Below are positions 1 to 9,294 of a DNA stretch of 55,892 nucleotides, in pieces. Made by a program: the position numbers and the translations under genes. The stretch's first letter is position 1; each line of letters begins with the position of its first letter. Below the pieces are notes generated by a model. The model was not told the origin of the DNA and searched no databases. It saw only the letters and a list, made by a program, of their open reading frames with translations. Source of the DNA: Zygophlyctis sp. KS116 (taxonomy: Eukaryota > Chytridiomycota); assembly GCA_054661495.1 (NCBI GenBank), contig BAAFSQ010000043.1, forward strand, positions 1 through 55,892, written 5' to 3'.

Positions 1-300
1 TCGTCGAATACTTCTTGGATTTCGTTGTAGAAGACTCCTTGCATGTCGTTTTAGATTCCGTAGATCTCACAGTAGGAGCGATAGATGTCTTGATCGTAGA
101 ATAAGCTTTTGTAGTGGAAGACTTCTTGGATTTCGTTGTAGAAGACTTCTTTGAACTCGAAGCAGTAGATGTCGTCGAATACTTCTTGGATTTCGTTGTA
201 GAAGACTCCTTGCATGTCGTTTTAGATTCCGTAGATCTCACAGTAGGATCGACAGATGTCTTGATCGTAGAAGAAGCTTTTGTAGTCGAAGACACTACCT
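1..300. repeat. 171-bp in-frame tandem repeat inside the Ser/Thr/Lys-rich gene
   Basis: The block beginning TCGTCGAATACTTCTTGG at base 1 recurs at base 172 with only a few substitutions, a period of 171 bp (57 codons). Smaller sub-repeats (CTTGGATTTCGTTGTAGAAG) occur inside each unit. The array runs off the left edge, so copy number is unknown. Confidence 0.85.
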
Positions 301-665
301 CAGAAGAAATCTTTGACTTGGACACTTGGCACTTTTTCGTTTGTTTCTGTTGACAATTATTTTTTTTGCATTTTCTTTTACGTCTCATCTTACGATTTCC
401 ACGATTCTAATGTTAGAAATAGTAATCATACATTCGATTGTAATGAATTGGATTTATGTTTCTTGTCTGGATTGAACTTGAGATCCTCCAAGGTACTATC
501 TAATACATCCTTGAAATGGTTAAACTCTTTAATCAGCTTTTCAGATTGCCAGCTGAGTAGATCTTCATCTGCACCTCTTATATTATGATTAAATAGATAA
601 TACCTATCGGCCCAGATGGCAAGTATAGAGATAATCCATATTAATATAAACAGATTGCTTTTCAT
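1..665 (-). CDS. Secreted or membrane-anchored Ser/Thr/Lys-rich repeat protein, C-terminus cut by window edge
   Basis: The reading starts at the ATG at 665 with a hydrophobic N-terminus (KSNLFILIWIISILAIWA) that looks like a signal peptide or signal anchor, followed by about 60 ordinary polar residues. A 25-nt intron (407-431, GTATG...ATTAG) joins this to a basic stretch (RRKRKCKKN) and then a long Ser/Thr/Lys-rich region that stays open to base 1, where the window cuts it. The low-complexity part repeats with a 57-codon period and contains motifs such as STTKSKK and STESKTTCKES. No catalytic domain is visible. Such mucin-like regions are typical of secreted or wall/surface proteins, but the high lysine content is unusual for an O-glycosylated stalk and could instead suit binding to an acidic partner. 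The family is not recognised. Exon 1 length (78 codons) and the frame across the intron support the model. Confidence 0.6.
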
Positions 666-1084
666 TTTTAAATGCAGCTGTCCCAGGCATCCTTTCCAGT
701 TAAGTGCTTTCCCAGTTAAGCGATTACGTCATTCTAATACGTGCTTCGAATTCGTAATTCCAATATGTAGTACTAATTAAATATCTGAATAGTCTGAATA
801 GTCCGACTGAAAAATAAAATATATTTCTTGGACTGCAGAGATCTCGACCGATTTTTCATCTTTTGGAAAAAATAAACCCGATCAGAATCGTAACTTTCCC
901 AGGATAATTATATCCAGGGTCCATGGATGATTACTTGATAATATTCGGACAAGCCAAGATAAGCATGGGCGACTCGGGAGGTCTGGGGTGAGGTCTTGCG
1001 TCTTGTCTAGTAAAACTAACAGTTCAGTGCCAGAGCGGCCCAGATGGAACTAGAATCAAGCAAAAAACCAGCAAAAGATTTAAG
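666..1084. other. Intergenic region between repeat-protein gene and tRNA-Lys
   Basis: No convincing coding frame or known RNA is seen. It holds a TACGTCA heptamer at 725-731, about 60 bp upstream of the minus-strand start at 665, matching the motif found in other promoters of this window. An imperfect inverted repeat (CCCAGGAT...ATCCAGGG) lies near 898-919. The right end contains T-runs on the minus strand that would end the tRNA transcript. Confidence 0.5.
1073..1076 (-). terminator. RNA polymerase III T-stretch for tRNA-Lys
   Basis: On the minus strand TTTT lies 8 nt beyond the 3' end of the tRNA, and a second run of six T follows at 1062-1067. Pol III normally ends at such runs. Confidence 0.6.
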
Positions 1085-1157
1085 AGCCCTATGCGGGACT
1101 CGAACCCGCAACCTTGTGATTAAAAGTCACACGCTCTACCGATTGAGCTAACAGGGC
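1085..1157 (-). tRNA. tRNA-Lys (anticodon UUU)
   Basis: The minus strand folds as a full cloverleaf. The acceptor GCCCTGT (1157-1151) pairs with ATAGGGC (1092-1086). The D arm reads TAGCTCAATCGGTAGAGC. The anticodon stem TGTGA/TCACA encloses the loop CTTTTAA, giving anticodon TTT at 1124-1122. The T arm GCGGGTTCGAGTCCCGC carries the GGTTCGA B-box. There is no intron and CCA is not encoded. The discriminator base reads U, which is unusual for a eukaryotic tRNA-Lys; otherwise all invariant positions look normal. Confidence 0.95.
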
Positions 1158-1707
1158 TTGTTTGTTACAACTGTAGTTGGAATATTAGTGTGAATGATTG
1201 ATAGTGAACTCTAGATCTCAATCTGATGACAGATTGAGGATGAGAGATGTAACTGTTGATGCATCATGATACAGATTGTATCATGATTGTTTTATATACA
1301 CTCAGTTAGCAGAGAATTTGATGTTTCAGAAGTACTGACTAATAAATCAGGATTAGTATTGAATTTATATTCTTTGAGTATAACATGTTTCCAGAAAATT
1401 GCACTTTACTAATATTCGAAAATTGGAAAGAAATTCTTGCTGTTGATATTATTACGAATTTCACCTTTTGTAAATAGTACTGAAGGATTAATAGAAAACA
1501 TAATTTGCAGATTAAACTGTTTTAATAACACGACACTACCAAGTATGAAGGTACGGTGCGTCCGTTGATGAATTGAAAAATTTCGTATTCTGGAATTCTG
1601 GAATTCTAGATATGAATTCTTGAAAATGAAATGATTGTAAGTTTCTGGTTTCAGAGAGTCTTTGAAGATTTGAAATCATCAGGTCTAGTTTTAGGAGAGC
1701 AAGAAAA
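1158..1707. other. 550-bp intergenic region with two perfect hairpins, upstream of eIF3b
   Basis: No supported coding exon is seen. Apart from the two hairpins at 1217-1287, which are listed separately, the sequence is AT-rich, with a short direct repeat (CTGGAATTCTGGAATTCTAG) near 1588. It should contain the eIF3b promoter and 5' UTR; the TGACGTA motif seen elsewhere is absent here. Confidence 0.5.
1217..1287. other. Two adjacent perfect inverted repeats (possible structured RNA)
   Basis: Bases 1217-1225 (CTCAATCTG) pair perfectly with 1230-1238 around an ATGA loop. Bases 1263-1273 (ATCATGATACA) pair perfectly with 1277-1287 around a GAT loop. Two perfect stems of 9 and 11 bp within 71 bases are unlikely by chance. 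The function is unknown: a small RNA, a 5'-UTR structure or a terminator of a neighbouring transcript are all possible. Confidence 0.55.
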
Positions 1708-3961
1708 ATGGCGGCGGCGATTGAATTATCAGCAGAAATGGAATCATCAGCAGAAGTTGGACTGGACTTTAGTGATATCGAAAAAAAATATTCTGTGGAA
1801 TTAAATTCACAAGTGGATGCAGTTGTTGTGATCTCTAATCTGCCGATTGTGACTGTTGAAAGGGAAGAAAAGCTGATCAATGTCATAAAGAAGATCTTTC
1901 GAGGCATTGGGACTATTAATGAAGGAGGAATATGGATGCCGAAAGATGCTGAATCCGGAAAATCAAAAGGATATCTTTTCATGGAATTTCAGACAAAAGC
2001 AATGGCTGCAAATGCAGTAAAGGCTGGGGATGGGCATCGATTGGATAAATCTCATGTATTGGCCGTCAATTTTTTTGAAGATATTGATAAATATTGGAAC
2101 CTAGAAGAGGTTTATATTGAACCAACTGTTGAAGAATATGTGCCTAAAGAACACTTGAAGTCTTGGTTAGAGGATGAAAAGGCTCGTGATCAGTTCATGT
2201 TGTTAAAAGCTGATACTGTTGGAATATATTATAATAATAAGGCAAAATTGCCAGAATTGGCTCATAAGAGAGAAGTAGGATTATATTTGATCTAATTCAA
2301 AGAATTGGACGGATAGTTTTATAGCTTTTTCTCCTCACGGCTTGTATTTGGCTACAGTTCATAAACAAGGGATTGCGCTCTGGGGAGGTAAGTCTTGGAA
2401 TAAAATTGCTCGTTTTCCTCATCCAAATGCTGCCTTTTTGGATTTTTCTCCAAATGATCAATATTTAACGACATATTCTTTTGAACCGTTTAATAGTGGA
2501 GGGGAGTCTCATGTATGTTTTTTTAAATATGATGAAATTCTATTTCACTAGAGGATTAATCTGAATATTACTAGAGGCGCAGTATTGTGCCCAGTAATTT
2601 TGATGACTCTGTGAATGGATATCTGATTTTAATTATTATTGCTAAAAATTTAGAATCTTTGTGTTTGGCATATTGCTTCTGGGCGGCTATTGAGATCATT
2701 TTTAGTAAATGGTAAGACTGATTCAAATGCTGATCAGTCTTCAAAGGTTGATTGGCCCATTTTCAAATGGTCAAATGACGAAAAATATGCTGTAAAGGTT
2801 GTAAAAGGAGCAGAGGGGATGATTCAAATTTATCAACTTCCTGGAATGGGACTGCTTGATAAAAAATCTATAAAGGTATTTATTTATCAATTGTAAATTA
2901 TCAGGTTGAAAATGTGGTAGATTTAGAGTGGTCTCCAAATGATCATATTTTAAGCTATTGGACTCCTGAGGAAGGCAATTCTCCAGCTCGTGTTACATTA
3001 ATGAGTGTTCCAAGCAGAGAAATAATTAGAACAAAGAATCTTTTTGGTGTCTTGGATGTATCTCTATTATTTTCTAATCTACTAGTGTAAACTCTTCTGG
3101 CAGTCTAATGGTGATTACCTCATGGTCAAAGTTGACAGAGCCAAGACCAAAAAACAAACAACAACCTCCTTTGAAGTCTATAGTATCCATGAAAAAGATA
3201 TACCTGTGGATGTATTTGAATCTGCTGCAAATGAAGAGATAACTAGCATCTTTTGGGAACCTTCTGGACATCGATTTGTTGTATTAGCCAATGAAGGCTC
3301 AAAGGCTTTGGCTCATTTTTACCAAATTTCACAAAAAAAAACCAATCTTCCTGGTTTAGAATCTACAGAAATCAGTATTACCAAAACTGTAGATGCCAAG
3401 GGAATCAACCATGTTTCTTGGTCGCCCAAAGGACGTTTTTGTGTCTTTGTGGGACTTCGTCAAGGGAATATTCAGTTTTGGGATGCTGAAGAGAATGTTT
3501 TATTAGCTTCTGAGGAACACTACTCCTGTACAAGTGTTGAATGGGATCCAACCGGAAGATATGTTGTATCGTGTGTTTCTTCATGGCAAACTCAGACTGA
3601 CACTGGAATCATAATGTGGAATTTCACGGGCAGTTCTATTTCTAAACAAATGATTCCTGGATTCAAGCAATTTTTATGGCGTCCACGCCCAGAATCATTG
3701 CTGACTGAAAAGGAAAAGAAGAATATTCGAAAGAATCTTAAAGAATTCTCCCGAGAATTTGATGTGGAAGATGCAGCGGATTTGACAAAAGCTTCTAGAG
3801 AAGTGGTGGAGAAGAGAAAGGCACAAAGGAAAGAATGGCAGGATCTAGAGAACAAATGGGCCGCCAAGTATTCTGATCAGTATGAAAATCGTCTCAAATT
3901 ATATGGCTTCGACGCAGATAGATATCTTACAGAGAATGAAGATTGGATCGAAGTTAATTAA
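1708..3961 (+). CDS. PRT1: Translation initiation factor eIF3 subunit b
   Basis: This is the scaffold subunit b of eIF3, which helps recruit mRNA and the ternary complex to the 40S ribosome. The predicted product is 675 aa, close to the family size. An RRM lies in residues ~40-125 ([20 protein letters not shown]), followed by the WD40-like propeller ([31 protein letters not shown] region, [11 protein letters not shown]), the WRPRP motif and the C-terminal helix. Exons 1708-2274, 2303-2512, 2654-2875, 2905-3057 and 3086-3961 each hold a whole number of codons. Three introns are 28, 29 and 28 nt; the second is 141 nt and appears to host a box C/D snoRNA. An alternative model splitting that intron in two (39 and 60 nt) would add 14 non-conserved residues and is less likely. 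The start is the first ATG before the RRM. Confidence 0.95.
2519..2637 (+). ncRNA. Candidate box C/D snoRNA inside eIF3b intron 2
   Basis: Within the 141-nt intron 2513-2653 the order of boxes is canonical: C box ATGATGA at 2529-2535, D' box CTGA at 2561-2564, C' box TTGATGA at 2600-2606 and D box CTGA at 2623-2626. C to D' spacing is 25 nt and C' to D spacing 16 nt, room for two 2'-O-methylation guides. A terminal stem forms between TTAAA (2523-2527) and TTTAA (2628-2632) just outside boxes C and D. Intronic C/D snoRNAs in translation-factor genes are known in many eukaryotes. I could not assign an rRNA target by eye. The anomalous length of this intron is independent support. Confidence 0.75.
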
Positions 3962-4041
3962 TAAAAAAAGTAATTGTGCTCTTTGCAGCGATGGCCCTGA
4001 AAGCGATGACGTCGACGAATAATCTTTCCGAATAGGATAAA

Positions 4042-5881
4042 ATGGAAGTAACAGAAGCTCAGATCGATAATATAGCCACTTTGAATGAAGCCAATAGCAC
4101 TGCTGTAGCTCCTGTCGCTGATACAGTTCTACCGGTAGCAGAAAATGCTGATCCATATATCTCGAACGTAAAGAAAGAAGTCCGAAAGAAGGAAATCCAG
4201 ACCGATGATGTTGAATTTTTAAATGCAAAAGCATATTTATCTACAAAGATCAATGGAGATTCCGCATCGGTATATGATCATTTAGCCAGTTTGGTTTCTC
4301 GGCTACTGGAAACAAAACCAACAAACGCACTCGGTAAGTCTACATCATCTAAAATCAGAAAACATTGAATCTTTGTCAGCACAGATCAAAAAAACCAGAT
4401 TCAAGGCTGATCTTGCTGAATCTGCTCATGCTCTCAAGCATGTTGCAGATAATACAGCGGATCTGGAATTATCTAAAGCTAAATTACAATTGTTTTCTGT
4501 AATTTTTAAATACTAAAAGACAAAGTATAAAAAAACTGATTCCTCAGCTGAAGCAGGTGAAATTCCAGATATTATTGACTTGGCTAATTTATGGGAATGG
4601 GCTGGTGTAACAAATTATATATATTGATGAATTAGTTATCATTTGGCAAGGAAGAGACTTTTGTTCTGTTGGCATCAATCAAAAAGCTGGTCAATGACGC
4701 CCCCATAAAATCTGTACGATTGTGGGGTAAAATATTTGGAACAAAGGCTAATTACATCATTGTTGAAACTGAATTTAAAGAAGGAGCTACTGATGAACAA
4801 GATGAAATTATTAATCCACCAGTTGTAGAAGATGCTTCAGCAGATGATCAAGAAACAGATGGGCCAGAAAAAGACGCCCCAAAACCAAAAACCAAACCAA
4901 CCAAAAGACTAGGAATTGAAAAAAAATCTGGAGCAAATAAATATATTTATTATGTTTGCAGCTATGGTAATTTCATATATAATCTAAATTTAGCCGGAGG
5001 AGCCTGGACAAGATTGCCTGATGTTATTCCTGAAAAACTGCAAGTTTCTCGCCAAATCAATAAGATGTTTACAGGATATTTGAGCACCCCAATAAATAGC
5101 TACCCAGTTTTTGGGGGGAATGAAGATCAATATCTCCGTTGTCAGATTGCACGTATTTCTGCTGCGACCGTTATAAGTCCTTCAGGTTATTATATCCCTG
5201 ATCCAGAAGAAGCAGAAGCAGATGCTGCAGGAAACAATCCTACAATAATTATCAATGCTGAATATGAAGGATTATCTACTGAACAACTCTTAATAACTTC
5301 CAACTGGGTTCATCATGTTCCTTATCTTTTACCTCAAGGACGAATCGTTTGGGAGAATCCACTAGTCTCAAAGAATTCAAATGAAGATGAAGATGACGAA
5401 GAAAGAGAAGATGACGAAGAAAAAGAAGAAACTCGTATTGAACCAGAAACTGGTCCTGCCATATTATCTACCGTTAATTTGGATGATGGTAAATTAATCT
5501 CTTAAAAATTTAGAGTTGGGAAATATTTCCGCATGGTCAACTCGTCTTTGCTCTAATTTATCACCTAGCAATTTTTCACCAGTGGTATTAAAGTCAAATC
5601 GATGGATTGGTGCGACAGTTATTTCCTACAATGATAAATTTACAAATGTTTATATAGGAAATGGACTAAAGAATCTTGGAAATCCTATTCCCAAGTTTGC
5701 GCCCCCTCTTTTACCACCAGTTCAATCTGAATTTTCAATCCCAGAAGGATCAGACCCACTTTTAGAACAACTTGATCCAACTGTAGAAGCCGAAGCAGCA
5801 CTTGAAGCAGAACGCAAATCCAAGGAAGAAACCAAGGCTGCAGACGAAGGAGAAGCCGAAGAAGAAGAGGAAGATGAATGA
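4042..5881 (+). CDS. RSPH4A: Radial spoke head protein, RSP4/RSP6 (RSPH4A/RSPH6A) family
   Basis: This is a structural protein of the radial spoke head, which passes signals from the central pair to the dynein arms of a motile cilium. The 577-aa product has the family order: an N-terminal conserved part (VYDHLASLVSRLLETKPTNAL), a middle part (IIDLANLWEWAGLSFGKEET, then SVRLWGKIFGTKANYIIVE), the LPQGRIVWENP motif, AWSTRLCSNLSP with VVLKSNRWIGA, and an acidic C-terminal tail. Four introns: 4334-4358 (25 nt), 4499-4525 (27 nt; an alternative acceptor at 4519 would give 21 nt), 4607-4635 (29) and 5489-5513 (25). All junctions keep frame. A TGACGT motif lies 30 bp upstream at 4007-4012. The last ~160 bp of coding sequence overlap, antisense, the end of the release-factor gene. 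Confidence 0.92.
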
Positions 5882-6236
5882 TTTGAATTTCTTCTTGAAT
5901 TCCTAGCTTTTCTCTTTTGAATTTTAGCAATGTCTTTAGCTATTTTTGAATCTTTTCCATTCATGACTTGATCCAACTTCAACCTCAACAACTTTCTAGC
6001 CTCTTTTCTATTATCTGCTAAACCTCTAAAAGCCTGAGTTTCTACTTTTATTCCCGACGGCAAATGCAACAATTGCACTGCTGATGCAGTCTTGTTAATC
6101 TTTCTTTAAATTTTAATCATTGTACTTACTGACCGCCCTTTCCACCGCCTTTTATAAACTTTTCAACAAGATCTGATTCTAGAATATCAAGTTTCCTAAA
6201 TGAAGACAATAAACTCTTGAAAATCCTCAAAAACAT
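5722..6236 (-). CDS. Class I release-factor-like protein with GGQ motif (MTRFR/C12orf65 type)
   Basis: A 162-aa product in two exons, 6236-6130 and 6103-5722, joined across a 26-nt intron. The junction reconstructs KGGGKGGQKINKTASAV followed by LHLPSGIKVETQ and RKEARKLLRLKLD. This is the catalytic RF-1 domain with the GGQ tripeptide that releases peptides from peptidyl-tRNA; there is no codon-recognition domain, as in the mitochondrial rescue factors MTRFR and ICT1. The N-terminus (MFLRIFKSLLSSFRKL) is basic and amphipathic, fitting a mitochondrial presequence. Basic residues after the domain are usual for ribosome binding. The last ~50 codons are Ser/Ala-rich and lie antisense to the acidic tail of RSPH4A; they may be a read-through tail rather than selected sequence. 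Divergent from SGF73 by 42 bp. Confidence 0.85.
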
Positions 6237-6278
6237 GGAATAACTAAGTTAAAGGTCTGCGTTTGGCACATAAAACGA

Positions 6279-6863
6279 ATGTGGTCAGATTTTGAGAAAC
6301 TCTATGGTCTGCAACTACCAAATTCAACAATGGACGATGAAATTTCTATTTTTGAAGAACCTTTAATAGTGACTTGTAATTCTTGTTCCATGTCTATTTT
6401 AGCACCATCATTTCATTCACATTTTTCAGAATGCACAGGAAATATTATTTCTCAAGATCCGATTAAACCACCGCCTGCTAAAAAGAAGATTCCAGGACTC
6501 AAAAAAAAGGAAAAAAAGAAATTAGATCTAGATCGTCATTGTGGAGTCTTGTTGGAAAATGGAGAATATTGTATTAGATCTCTAAAATGCAAAAATCATA
6601 CTCTAAATATGAAACGACAGGTGTCTGGAAGATCAAATTCTTTTGATGTTTTATATAATGATTCTTCAAAAGTTTCAAAATCATCTACTCAAGTGACTAT
6701 TGTAAATTCACTTTCTCCAGATCAAGAAGTATCTTGTATTCTAAAATCATTGGAATCTTTTACACCAAATCCACTCGTGATTTATCATGATCCATGTATA
6801 CTAAATCTTGCTAGATTAAAAAATGATCTTGTATTATCAGAAATTGTTAGGCTTCCGACTTGA
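6279..6863 (+). CDS. SGF73: SAGA deubiquitinase-module subunit SGF73 / ataxin-7 family
   Basis: An intronless 194-aa protein. An N-terminal zinc finger of the ataxin-7 type is seen at residues ~33-54 (CNSC...HSHFSEC). The SCA7 domain follows a lysine-rich stretch: LDLDRHCGVLLENGEYCIRS, LKCKNH, KRQVSGRS and FDVLY are the diagnostic pieces with the Cys/His zinc ligands. In yeast and animals this protein anchors the Ubp8/USP22 deubiquitinase to SAGA and to the nucleosome. The C-terminal ~60 residues have no recognisable fold. It is shorter than yeast Sgf73 (657 aa) but keeps both zinc modules. It shares a 42-bp divergent promoter with the release-factor gene. Confidence 0.88.
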   Translation: MWSDFEKLYGLQLPNSTMDDEISIFEEPLIVTCNSCSMSILAPSFHSHFSECTGNIISQDPIKPPPAKKKIPGLKKKEKKKLDLDRHCGVLLENGEYCIRSLKCKNHTLNMKRQVSGRSNSFDVLYNDSSKVSKSSTQVTIVNSLSPDQEVSCILKSLESFTPNPLVIYHDPCILNLARLKNDLVLSEIVRLPT

Positions 6864-6928
6864 TACTAGTAATAATATACATTTTCTTGGCTTATCTTTA
6901 GTCTATCCTAGCCCAATAGAGTTTATAG

Positions 6929-7181
6929 ATGCTTCCTGCTCCCGGAGATGATAAAAATGTTGACAGATTAGAGATCAACAGTCTGAAATTTGATGCTCTT
7001 GGTCCAATAGTTATAAATTCTGTATTTTAACCGTTTTTACTTGTAGGATGGTACATTGGCTCGTGTGTCTAATTGGGAGAGTATGACCGTCGCTGAACAG
7101 GAATCTACTAAAAGACAATTGATCAAGAGAAATGCTACAAGATTAAAGAATCTAGAAGCTGCTGAACAGTCTAATACTTGA
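6929..7181 (+). CDS. Small conserved protein of unknown function (DGTLARVSNWESMT type)
   Basis: A 75-aa protein in two exons (6929-7021, 7047-7181) separated by a 25-nt intron; both exons are whole codons. The core reads LKFDALGPIVINSDGTLARV, then SNWESMTVAEQESTKRQLIK and RNATRL. I recall short proteins with the pattern LGPxVVNxDGTLSRIxNWxxMTxxExxxTLRxLxKRNxxRL in fungi and plants; none has a function I can name. It has no signal peptide or membrane segment and is probably helical in its second half. Confidence 0.75.
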
Positions 7182-7364
7182 TCTGCTTGTACAGTTTGAT
7201 CTTGTACCATCATTCCATTAAAACCACTAAAACCATAATAAGCCATAAGAAACCATCATTCCACAAGAATAATAATAAGAAAGTGTATTTAGTTGAGGGA
7301 CCGATCAGGATCAGACAAGAATATGCGGCAATCCACTATTTGTCTACGTCATTCATTTTAAATA

Positions 7365-7997
7365 ATGCCTCCCTTAGTTAAAGAATACAAGATTATAGTC
7401 TTGGGATCTGGTGGAGTTGGAAAGGTAATATAAAGATTAATATTAATAAAAAGTCTGCTCTAACATTACAATTTGTCAATAATCAGTTTATGGATGAATA
7501 TGATCCTACAATTGAAGATGCTTATCAGAGACAATGTGTTATAGAGGGAGAATCAGCACTGTTAGATATATTAGATACCGCTGGTAAGTATACTAAAGAA
7601 TAATTTAATATTAGGACAAGAGGAATATGCAGCAATGAGAGAAACTTATATGAGATCAGGAGAAGGATTTTTATTGGTTTATTCAGTGACTTCAAGGAAT
7701 AGTTTTAATGAAATTACTGCTTTACAAAAACAAATATGTAGAGTAAAAGACTCTGATTCCGTTCCAATTATTCTAGTTGCAAACAAGTGTGATTTAACTC
7801 ATGATCGGACAGTCACTGTAGAAGAAGGGAAAACATTAGCAAGAAAATTTAAATGCAGATATGTTGAAACATCAGCAAGATTAAGAGTTAATGTTCAAGA
7901 ATGTTTTTATTATTTGGTTAGGGAAATGCGAAGTAATATGCCAGTTCGTAAAGACACTGGAAGAAAGAAACAACGGAGCAAATGCACCATTTTATGA
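7365..7997 (+). CDS. RAS: Ras-family small GTPase
   Basis: A 190-aa small GTPase with all Ras boxes: P-loop GSGGVGKS, switch [11 protein letters not shown] (effector threonine present), switch [18 protein letters not shown] and ETSA. It ends in CTIL, a CAAX box whose final Leu favours geranylgeranylation, after a basic stretch (KKQRSK) that would help plasma-membrane binding. Catalytic Gln (Q61 equivalent) and both P-loop glycines are intact, so it should cycle normally. Introns are 7425-7453 (29 nt) and 7584-7614 (31 nt), the latter splitting the DTAGQ codon as in many Ras genes. A TACGTCA motif lies at 7345-7351, 13 bp upstream of the start. It could be a Ras or Rap/Rsr1-like paralogue; the effector loop fits Ras better. 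Confidence 0.93.
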
Positions 7998-8084
7998 TTA
8001 ATATGACTAGACCCTAGTTTAAATAAAAATTTTGTTGCGAAAATTTGCAATTTTTTTCAAAGTTTTTTTCAAAAAAGTTTAAAA

Positions 8085-9245
8085 ATGGGTTATGGTAATG
8101 CAATCTTTTGGTAATGCATAGGAGCACCAAGCAGAGGATCACCAAGAGGTGGTAGAGGAGGATTTTCATCAAGAGGATCTCCAGGCGGACGAGGAGGTTT
8201 CTCATCTAGAGGGTCCCCAGGAGGACGAGGAGGTTTCTCTTCAAGAGGATCGCCAGGAGGAAGAGGAGGTATGAATGCATTCGCTGATCATGTATAGGAT
8301 CTAGAGGAGGAAGAGGAGCACCAAGAGGAAGAGGAGCTCCCCGAGGAAGAGGAGGTTTAGGAGCTAGAGGCGGATCTAAAGTTGTGATTGAACCTCATCG
8401 ACATGCAGGAGTTTTTATTGCTCGTGGAAAAGAAGATATGTTGGTTACAATGAATCTAGTTCCAGGAGAAGCTGTTTATGGTGAAAAAAGAATTTCGGTC
8501 GATAATACTGATGGTACAAAAACAGAATATCGAGTTTGGAATCCTTTTAGATCAAAGTTGGCTGCCGGAGTATTAGGTGGTCTTGATCATATTCATATTG
8601 CACCTGGGCAAAAAGTTTTATATCTTGGCGCAGCTAGTGGTACTAGTGTGAGTCATGTTTCAGATATCGTTGGAAAGGTAAAGATTATTTTACTTTTTAT
8701 AAAGTGCATTACTAATCTTTTCAAGAAGAGATTTTGAAAATTAGTAGGTCTAGGAATAGAATTTTCTAACCTAGACTCTAATTGATCAGGAGTAATGCAC
8801 TGTTTTCGCTTAAATTTTTAATCATGAATAGGATGGTCTAGTTTATGCAGTAGAATTCTCTCATCGTTCTGGTCGTGATTTGATTAATATGGCAAAGAAG
8901 AGAACTAATGTGATTCCTATAATTGAAGATGCACGTCATCCTCAAAAATATAGAATGTTGATTGGCATGGTTGATGTTGTTTTTGCAGATGTTGCCCAAC
9001 CTGATCAGGCTCGTATTATTGCATTAAATGCTCACATGTTTTTAAAGACTGGAGGTCATATTGTTATTTCTATTAAAGCTAATTGCATTGATTCAACAGT
9101 AGATGCTGCCACAGTTTTTGCTCGTGAAGTTAAAAAGCTACAAGAAGAAAAAATTAAACCTCAAGAACAGTTAACTTTAGAACCTTATGAACGTGATCAT
9201 GCGATTGTGGTTGGATGTTACCGTTTTCTGAAAAAGAAAGATTAA
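8085..9245 (+). CDS. NOP1: Fibrillarin, box C/D snoRNP 2'-O-methyltransferase
   Basis: This 316-aa protein is the methyltransferase of box C/D snoRNPs in the nucleolus. It begins with a Gly/Arg-rich (RGG) domain of ~85 residues (repeats of [12 protein letters not shown]), then the fibrillarin fold: [31 protein letters not shown], the SAM-binding [44 protein letters not shown] and [10 protein letters not shown]. Exons 8085-8094, 8122-8268, 8298-8677 and 8832-9245. The first exon is only 10 nt. Two introns are 27 and 29 nt, but the third (8678-8831) is 154 nt and folds into a strong structure, listed separately. Frame closes exactly at every junction. Confidence 0.95.
8703..8801 (+). ncRNA. Structured RNA (three-way junction) in fibrillarin intron 3
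   Basis: In an intron five times longer than the local norm, AGTGCATTACT (8703-8713) pairs perfectly with AGTAATGCACT (8791-8801), closing the element. Inside, AATCTTTT (8714-8721) pairs with AAGAGATT (8726-8733) around CAAG, and AATTAG (8739-8744) plus GTCTAGG (8748-8754) pair with CCTAGAC (8770-8776) plus CTAATT (8778-8783) across a small internal loop. About 32 pairs in 99 nt. No C/D boxes, H/ACA boxes, hammerhead core or TPP-riboswitch motifs were found, so the class is unknown; either a hosted small RNA or a cis element controlling fibrillarin splicing. Confidence 0.65.
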
Positions 9246-9294
9246 CATTTATATTTTTCCTTATAATAAGAAATTTAGAATGCCTTTTCATCTA

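Noticed and set aside
2552-2593. A 42-nt mini-exon inside eIF3b intron 2
   Set aside because: It would keep frame, but adds 14 residues not present in eIF3b proteins and needs introns of 39 and 60 nt, outside the local size range; the snoRNA explains the sequence better.
8703-8801. Hammerhead ribozyme or TPP riboswitch in the fibrillarin intron
   Set aside because: The CUGANGA/GAAA core and the CUGAGA signature are both missing despite the three-way junction.
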